Positions 57,706 through 64,000 of a stretch of DNA of 64,000 nucleotides are shown in pieces. Within the stretch, counting starts at the first letter, position 1; every line of letters begins with the position of its first letter. The DNA lies in NCBI GenBank assembly GCA_018417955.1, contig JACTVC010000014.1, positions 806,001-870,000 of the forward strand. Reading direction: 5' to 3'. The notes beneath the pieces are model-generated. The model did no database searches. It was given only the letters and a program-made list of their open reading frames with translations, and was not told where the DNA came from. Source of the DNA: Laccaria trichodermophora (taxonomy: Eukaryota; Basidiomycota; Agaricomycetes; Agaricales; Hydnangiaceae). The translations under genes and the position numbers were made by a program.

Positions 57706-58020
57706 GGAGGGTGGAGGAAAGCAAGGCAAAGGAAAAGAAAGGAAGGGAAGGGAAAGAGGAAGATAGAAGGGAGGAAAAGAAGGAGGGAAGGAAAGAGAAA
57801 AAGAGTGTGAGGGGAAGGGCGCAGGAAGGGGATCAGGAAAGCGAAAAATGGGAGTAAAGGGGAGGGAGATAGTCGAGAAGGGAAGGAAAGAGGAAGATAG
57901 AAGGGAGGGAAAGATGAAGATAGAAGGGATGGAAGAGGAAGATAGAAGGGAGGAAAAAGAGGGTCGGAAAAAGGAAAAGAGAGGGTACAGGGAGGGGATC
58001 AGCAAAGCGAAAATGAGAGA
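57706..58020. repeat. Purine low-complexity tract, copy 2
   Basis: A/G-only repeat like the one at 32,822-33,135, with a longer run of GGAAGATAGAAGGGA units. Confidence 0.85.
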
Positions 58021-58503
58021 AGAAAGAAAACGACGGAAACGCCGCCAAATTGACGCCGAACTGTGATTCCATTGAAGTTGCTTGCAGAGCTCGACTTCAA
58101 ACCTTGAACGCACGCAAGAGACCGATTCCAAGTTGGACACCAAAAGGCATTCGAACGGAAAAGAATCAAGCAGAGGGAGGAGAAGAACGGAAGGGCAGCT
58201 CCACAGTGAGAGAGGCTGGGAAAGGGCTGGGAAAGGCGTGGGCGGGAAAAACGTCGGGCTTATATGTGTAGGCTCTGTGGCTGTGCAGACGTGTGGTGAC
58301 TCAGACAGCGGGCAGGAAAGTTCTCAGGCATGTCCGAATGCCCGTTCTTGAATGAAGGTTGGCGAAATGACCATAGGAACAGCAACGACGTTGAGTGCAA
58401 TCTGGGAAACGGCAGCAAAAAAAGAAAACATTGATAATGATACGTACAACCAAATCCAAAAAAATCCGGTATAACCATATAAACGACAAATTAAACAAAA
58501 AGT

Positions 58504-60368
58504 TCACTCCAGTTCATACCCAGCCGTATGGAGCACAGCGGCAAACTATGGGAAAGCAGCTAGTTAGCAAGACTAGTGTGTTTTCATAGGACCACCAGCG
58601 TACCTGCACTTTAGCGATAGCATACATCTGGTCAAAGTCGTACCCTTCCCTCTCACTCAGATCATCTAACAATTTCGTTAAGATGTGGGTCTAATTAAGG
58701 GAGGAAGATGATGCTTACGGCTATTATGATACATCGGGTCCGCGACTAGCCCATGCCGTCAGCGTCGATCGCGCATATGTGGGAATGGAGAGAGGGGGAA
58801 CTTACTCCGTCCAACACGTTCGAAAAGCTGGGTTACTGGGTAGCCTTGCTCGATGAAAGACTGAGAGGTTCAAAAGTCAGTTATCTCGCAGAGAAAGATA
58901 GAGTTAGGGTAGACTGACCTGGTGGTCACTGCAGCACACCTACGGCATCACCGTTATCAGATAATGCATTGGGGATCAGAGAAAAATACGTACTGGTGTA
59001 AGTCCAAGATGAAGTTCGGGGGTGTAGATTTCAGAGATATTCCATACAAGCTGGGTAACTTCTGGTGTGCCAATTCTATATATTACTTTTGAGTAGAGTC
59101 GGCAGGAGCCTTCAGAGGAGGTTACATACCGTTCCGGAAGACCAAGTTGCATTGGCTCGCCAGGGGCACGATACGCCGTCATATCAGCTTGAATCATCAA
59201 AATCACACTCGCATTGGCAGCCCTTAATTCCTCTGAACCACCATCAGTGCCCGTAAAGCAAAAAGAAAACAGAGCGAACATACTAGCATACGCCTTGGAC
59301 CCCAACAACCCCTGCTCCTCACCAGCAAACGCGACAAGCTCCACGTTAGCGTTTGTGAATCTGACACCTTTTTGGGCAATGGTGCGCGCAATTGCGAGGA
59401 CGCCAGTGGTTCCGGAACCGTCGTCGTTTGCACCTGGAGCGCGTGTGCTTCCGAAGGATCCACGGCTGTCGTAGTGTCCGCTGATTATAATGGTGTCCTT
59501 CGTCGGATTGACGGCAGAGTATCGGCTGAAGAAGTTAGTTAATGAAGGAAGGAGATTATAGATGTGTTACACACCATACGACGTTAGGCACGAATCCTTC
59601 AAGGAATGGTTTGTAATGACACTCAGCACCAGAATTCTCAAACCGCGCTTTCAGCCATTTCGCGGCGATGACGGCACCCGGAGTGAACGAATGTCTAGAG
59701 ACAATGCCGGACCTTCCGTCTTCCCCTGTGAGGAAACGGATATCGTTACGCATTTGAGGGAGGGAGATGTTGTTGACAATAGACGCGACTACGGGGTCAA
59801 ACTTTAGTTTCTTGAGCGCATTTTTCACGGGTTCTATGGCTGAGGGTGACACGGCGTGATATGGAATGGGCTCTTTTGGAAGAAGGGCTGATTTCCAAAA
59901 TGGGGGCAAAAGCGTGTCAATTGTACGTGCTTGGAAAGGAAGTATTGAAATGAGGAGTGACGTTGAGCTTTGGTGGAGAATCGTGGGTGGGGATGGTCGT
60001 CGAGAGGGGGTCAAAAGTTCTTGATCCAGCGGTTCTGGTAAGTCTGACGATAGCAGCGAATCGAGGAAGGAATCTGTGATTCCCGTTGAGCCCTCCAAGA
60101 GGCTCTCTTCGACAAAATCCTGGTGAAGCCACACCAGTTGATTACCCCCCTCGGGAACCTCAACAAATGGGGTGTTCCTAGGGAAATACGCGTCCCATGC
60201 GTCGTAACATTCTTGGTCTGGTACATTGAAGATGCTGTAGCCTGGAGTGTGGACGTCCTGATAGGTTCCGTAGAAGTAGTTTGAGAGACATGAATCTTAT
60301 GCGACCAATTTTGGATGAAAAGGCGCGACGAGCAGAAGGCCCAGTGGAAATGCTGCCTTTGCAGTCAG
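58504..60368 (-). pseudogene. M28-family zinc metallopeptidase, copy 2, start lost and nonsense
   Basis: The coding frame and motifs match copy 1 (HYDSRG, NDDGSG, ELVAFAGEEQGLLGSKAYA, DMTAYRAPGEPMQLGLPER). The start codon is CTG instead of ATG (60,368-60,366, before TAKAAFPLG). Twenty codons later the GAA of copy 1 (VAEDSC) is TAA. Downstream text is otherwise preserved, which points to recent loss. Confidence 0.8.
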
Positions 60369-60484
60369 CGTGTGAGGCAAGGAGCTGAACCGAGACAAGC
60401 TGAACGAAAGATAGGGTGACACCGCCACCGATCACACTCAAGAGATGATGGTTGTCCACAGACGTCGTAACCCTCTTGCTCACC

Positions 60485-63151
60485 ATGAGCGACAGTCGTA
60501 TGCGCAAGAAGCTCAAGAAGCAGCGTACAGAGCAGGTCTCCGCGACGTTGACTTCAAGAGTCAGTCAATCTCATACTGCTGGCAGCAACAAAGAATCACC
60601 AGCTCCACCCGTCTCCTTGACCCTCATTTGGTTTTCAGTCCTTACCGCAACGTTGATCCTTGCGTATCTGGTTAGAATCGCGTCATTATTCTTGAAGAGA
60701 ACGCTTATCTTATTTTGAATTATAGAACCCAACTGTCGTTATCATTTTCTTGGACTCGTGGATCGGGTTCTCTGAGCACTACGATGGAGCTCCGGCAGCT
60801 TCCTCAACAACAGAGACGTTTACTTACTTGCCTGCCGATATACCAAAGCGCGATGCAGTGGTTAACGCGTTCAAAGTACGTGCCTCGTGTTCAATCCTTC
60901 AGAGGGTAAAGACTGATCTTGCCACAGCACGCTTGGCATGCATACGGTGACCCACTACTGGCTTTTTTTACTTCAAACGTTTGAACGCCCTTAACAGAGA
61001 GAGATGCTATGGGCGATGATGAATACCACCCTATAGAACAAAAAGGAAGCAACCTAACCAAGGCAGGAGGGATCGGCTACATGGTAATCGACGTGCTCGA
61101 CACCATGCAACTGATGGGTCTCAAAGAAGAATACGCTAGATCCAGAAACTGGGTACAATCCAAGTTATCCTTTGACCGCGATGACCGATTCAGCACATTT
61201 GAGGTAGGCACCATTTGTCGCTTCTCCCCTCCAACTCATCGTAACGCTTTCCTCCCGCAACCAGACAACCATCCGTGTCCTCGGCGGCCTCCTCTCCGCA
61301 TACCACCTGTACAACCACGACCCAATCTACCTCGAAAAAGCAGTCGAACTGGCAGACAGGATCTTACCCGTTTTCGACACACCTTCAGGGCTCCCCTTGC
61401 CCGTTATTAATCTAGCGACGATGGAGCCGAGTCACATGGACGACTTCCCGGGACTCGTCGGCGTTGCGGAGGCTGGGACTTTGCAGTTGGAGTTTAGGTA
61501 TTTGAGCCATTTGACGGGGAAGGATGTGTATTGGCGCAATGTTGAAAAGGTGGGTTTGGTTCAGTGATGAATGAATATTCTCTGAAGGAGGGGACAGGTC
61601 ATGCGAGTCATAAAAGATGCGCGGTTACCTCACGGCTTGGCGTCCATCTTTTTAAAGTGCGTTCTTTTCCATTTTGTTTTCTTGCCAGCATTGTTGAAAG
61701 CTTATCTTAGTATTGACCGAGGGCAGTATGAATCGTCTGCCATCCGACTTGGTGTGTGAGCAGACTGGTTTTACGAGTATCTGTTGTTCGTAACTTCCGC
61801 TCTTCGTGAAGTACGTCAGGCTTATAAACCTCAACAGAAAACAATACCTTCAAACGGTATGCCTTTGCAGCCCCATTCGTGTTCTTTTCTCATAGAACAC
61901 ACAGAATAAATCTGAAGTGGTCTACCGTGACGTAGGTTGGCCCTCTTCCCTTCTTCGTGTCTCATACTTATTTCATCATAGATGTACGACGATGCCATGA
62001 CCGCCATACACTCATACCTTATCCAAGAGAGCAAAAACGCTAAAATGACATACACGTCCGAGCTCATCCCTGAACATCACGAGGACGGTGAAATGTTCGT
62101 TTCCTTCTCTTCCCATTTCCAACTACCACTCAAACGACGATGACAGATCATGGCAACTGACACCAAAGCAAGACCACCTCGCCTGCTTCCTCGGGGGTTC
62201 GCTCATGCTTGGGGCGACACACACAGGGGCGGTCACTCGACAACCCGTCTCAACACCCCCTCGACCAGAAGCGTTCACGGAAAATGGACGAAGAGATTGG
62301 AAGACAGGAGTTGAGCTCATCAAGACGTGTATGAATACCCATGATACTGCCAGGTGCGTCTCCTCGACGTTAGTTGAGTTGCTTGCGGTTAATGAAAGAG
62401 GAACTCAGTGGATTGTCGCCTGAGATTGTATACTTCAGAGTGCCAAGTGATGGGATGGACGGCTACGATGTTGCCCCTTCTGATTGGTATATCCGTGGTG
62501 CTCAGTATGTATCTCTCCAACGCGACCTCGCATTCCTCTACCTAACCGTATACAATCTTATCATAGGAAAGGCGAATTCCCACCACACGACGCCCGCTAC
62601 ATGCTCCGGTACATCATTCTCCCCTCCATTCTGCCTTCCCAACTACTAACCAACTCAACAAAGGCCAGAAACCGTTGAATCCCTGTTCCTCGCATATCGT
62701 CTGACAGGCGATCGCATATACCGCGACCATGCATGGGCAATCTTCCAATCCATCGAAAAGCACTGCCATGTCCCTACGGGCGGGTACGCGACGATTATTA
62801 ATGTAGACGAGAACCCGGCAAGGCAGGAGGATAAGATGGAGACGTTCTTTTTGGTGCGTCTTTTTTCCTTTGAACTTGTAATTGATTGGATGTTCACTGG
62901 GTGGAGCTGTAGAGTGAGACTCTGAAGTATCTTTATTTGTTGTTCTCGGATTCGGATGTGGTTCTGTTGGATAGTACGTTTTTTGAATGTTTTGCGACTT
63001 TTGAAGTGTACGTGGCTGACCATGTGTTTGTAGAGTATGTATTCAATACAGAGGTAAGCTTGTCTCTAGCTGAAATGCAACTGTAACTGAGACTGATGAC
63101 CACCCTTTCTTTTCATAGGCCCATCCTCTGCCAGTCTTTACTCCAAAATAA
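60485..63151 (+). pseudogene. GH47 alpha-1,2-mannosidase, copy 2, nonsense mutation
   Basis: Exon structure is the same as copy 1. At 61,757-61,759 the codon is TGA: copy 1 reads [11 protein letters not shown] and this copy LGV-stop-ADWFYEY, with three changes clustered in the same codons, two of them C to T at CpG. It would lack the C-terminal third including [20 protein letters not shown]. The normal stop here is TAA at 63,151, just after FTPK. Confidence 0.82.
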
Positions 63152-63254
63152 TGGACTGGCTTCTCATAGCATACATATACTATAGCAAGCTGCAGTGTTT
63201 TCTAATCCTTATCACTCCAACTTGTGTTGAAGAGCAGATCCAACTTCAATGACA

Positions 63255-64000
63255 TTACTGTGGTGCTAGAACTGCATATCTGGGTTTTGCTCTCTGTGCA
63301 TTAAACCCTGCCCCATTCTCCTTCAGCAGCTTCACAACTGCCTCATGACCTCTAGATGCTGCTGCTTGAAGAGCATTTCCATTTTGTCCTCCCTGTGCAT
63401 TAACATCTGCTCTGTTCTCAATCAGCAGCTTCACAACTGCCTCATGACCTCCATATGCTGCTGCTTGAAGTGCATTTCCAAAGTGTCCTCCCTGTGCATC
63501 AACATCTGCTCCATTCTCCATCAGCAGCTTCACAATTGCCTCATGACCCTTTAATGCTGCTGCTTGAAGAGCATTTCCATACTGTCCTCCTTGTGCATTA
63601 ACATCTGCCCCTTCCCTCATCAGCAGCTTCACAACTGCCTCATGACCTCCACATGCTGCTGCTTTAAGTGCATTTCCATATTGTCCTCCCTGTGCATCAA
63701 CATATGCCCCTTTCCTCATCAGCAGCTTCACAACTGCCTCATGACCTCCAGATGATGCTGCTTGAAGGGCATTTCCATATTGTCCTCCCTGTGCATCAAC
63801 ATATGCCCCTTTCCTCATCAGCAGCTTCACAACTGCCTCATGACCTCCAGATGATGCTGCTTGAAGGGCATTTCCATATTGTCCTCCCTGTGCATCAACA
63901 TCTGCCCCATTCTCCATCAGCAGCTTCACAATTGCCTCATGACCCTTTAATGCTGCTGCTTGAAGAGCATTTCCATATTCTCCCCCCTGTGCATAAACAT
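63255..64000 (-). CDS. 3' end of a further ankyrin-array gene (partial, runs off right edge)
   Basis: The same C-terminus as at 38,341 (LKENGAGFNAQRAKPRYAVL, TGA at 63,257-63,255) with at least seven ankyrin units. Two neighbouring units (ALQAASSGGHEAVVKLLMRK) are almost identical at the DNA level, which shows recent unit duplication. The order of units differs from the array at 38,341-39,752. Confidence 0.85.
   Translation of the reverse strand, partial: VYAQGGEYGNALQAAALKGHEAIVKLLMENGADVDAQGGQYGNALQAASSGGHEAVVKLLMRKGAYVDAQGGQYGNALQAASSGGHEAVVKLLMRKGAYVDAQGGQYGNALKAAACGGHEAVVKLLMREGADVNAQGGQYGNALQAAALKGHEAIVKLLMENGADVDAQGGHFGNALQAAAYGGHEAVVKLLIENRADVNAQGGQNGNALQAAASRGHEAVVKLLKENGAGFNAQRAKPRYAVLAPQ

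Larger units (their letters stand above)
43405..63254. repeat. Segmental duplication unit 2
   Basis: Homologous to 21,650-38,340 in order and orientation. It contains element C and an insertion of about 2.75 kb (49,119-51,867) not in unit 1, and lacks about 1.24 kb of the dioxygenase region. It ends in the same ankyrin-gene 3' end (63,255) that follows unit 1 at 38,341, so the repeating unit is the ankyrin gene plus the gene block, with a period of about 24.9 kb. Confidence 0.9.

Overview
The window looks like transposon-rich chromosomal DNA of a basidiomycete fungus, most likely an agaricomycete. Genes have many short GT..AG introns. The mobile elements belong to classes known to be abundant in mushrooms: a KDZ (Kyakuja-Dileera-Zisupton) element, a Plavaka-like transposase gene, a Ty3/gypsy element, a TET/JBP-like oxygenase gene and a DUF6589 fragment. 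I cannot name the species.

Left third (1-21,650) is a nest of mobile elements. The tail of a probable KDZ-type protein faces a TET/JBP-like 2OG-Fe(II) oxygenase gene that has a MITE in one of its introns. A Plavaka-like transposase gene (minus strand) is split by an 8,033-bp element (element A, 4,012-12,044). Element A has an 8-bp target duplication, inverted termini and subterminal satellites. It encodes a decayed KDZ transposase plus a second gene, and itself carries three MITEs. A related shorter element (B, 14,597-16,599) abuts a degenerate Ty3/gypsy pol region.

The right two thirds is a tandem segmental duplication. Unit 1 (about 21,650-38,340) and unit 2 (about 43,405-63,250) carry the same genes in the same order: uS4 ribosomal protein, a cyclin-like protein, a TauD-type dioxygenase resembling fungal xanthine dioxygenase, small hypothetical genes, an M28 peptidase and a GH47 alpha-mannosidase. 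Each unit is bordered by a minus-strand gene that appears to fuse a basidiomycete-specific domain to a long, homogeneous ankyrin array. The complete ankyrin gene between the units (38,341-46,174) is broken by two insertions with clear target duplications: a MULE-like element carrying a DUF6589 fragment, and element C, a relative of A and B. The unit 1 paralogue preserves the empty site of element C.

The duplicated genes are decaying in different ways. M28 and GH47 look intact in unit 1 and broken in unit 2. The cyclin-like gene has a different lesion in each copy. The dioxygenase is frameshifted in unit 1 and mostly deleted in unit 2. The uS4 gene carries the same apparent 1-bp deletion in both. 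Unit 2 also holds a nested TIR element that has captured an AA9 lytic polysaccharide monooxygenase gene, now a pseudogene.

The most novel-looking system is the A/B/C element family. Each member has similar 20-bp termini, a terminal satellite whose monomer is shared by the two ends of one element but differs between elements, and a tRNA-like A-box/B-box module followed by a T-run at a fixed place just inside the right end.
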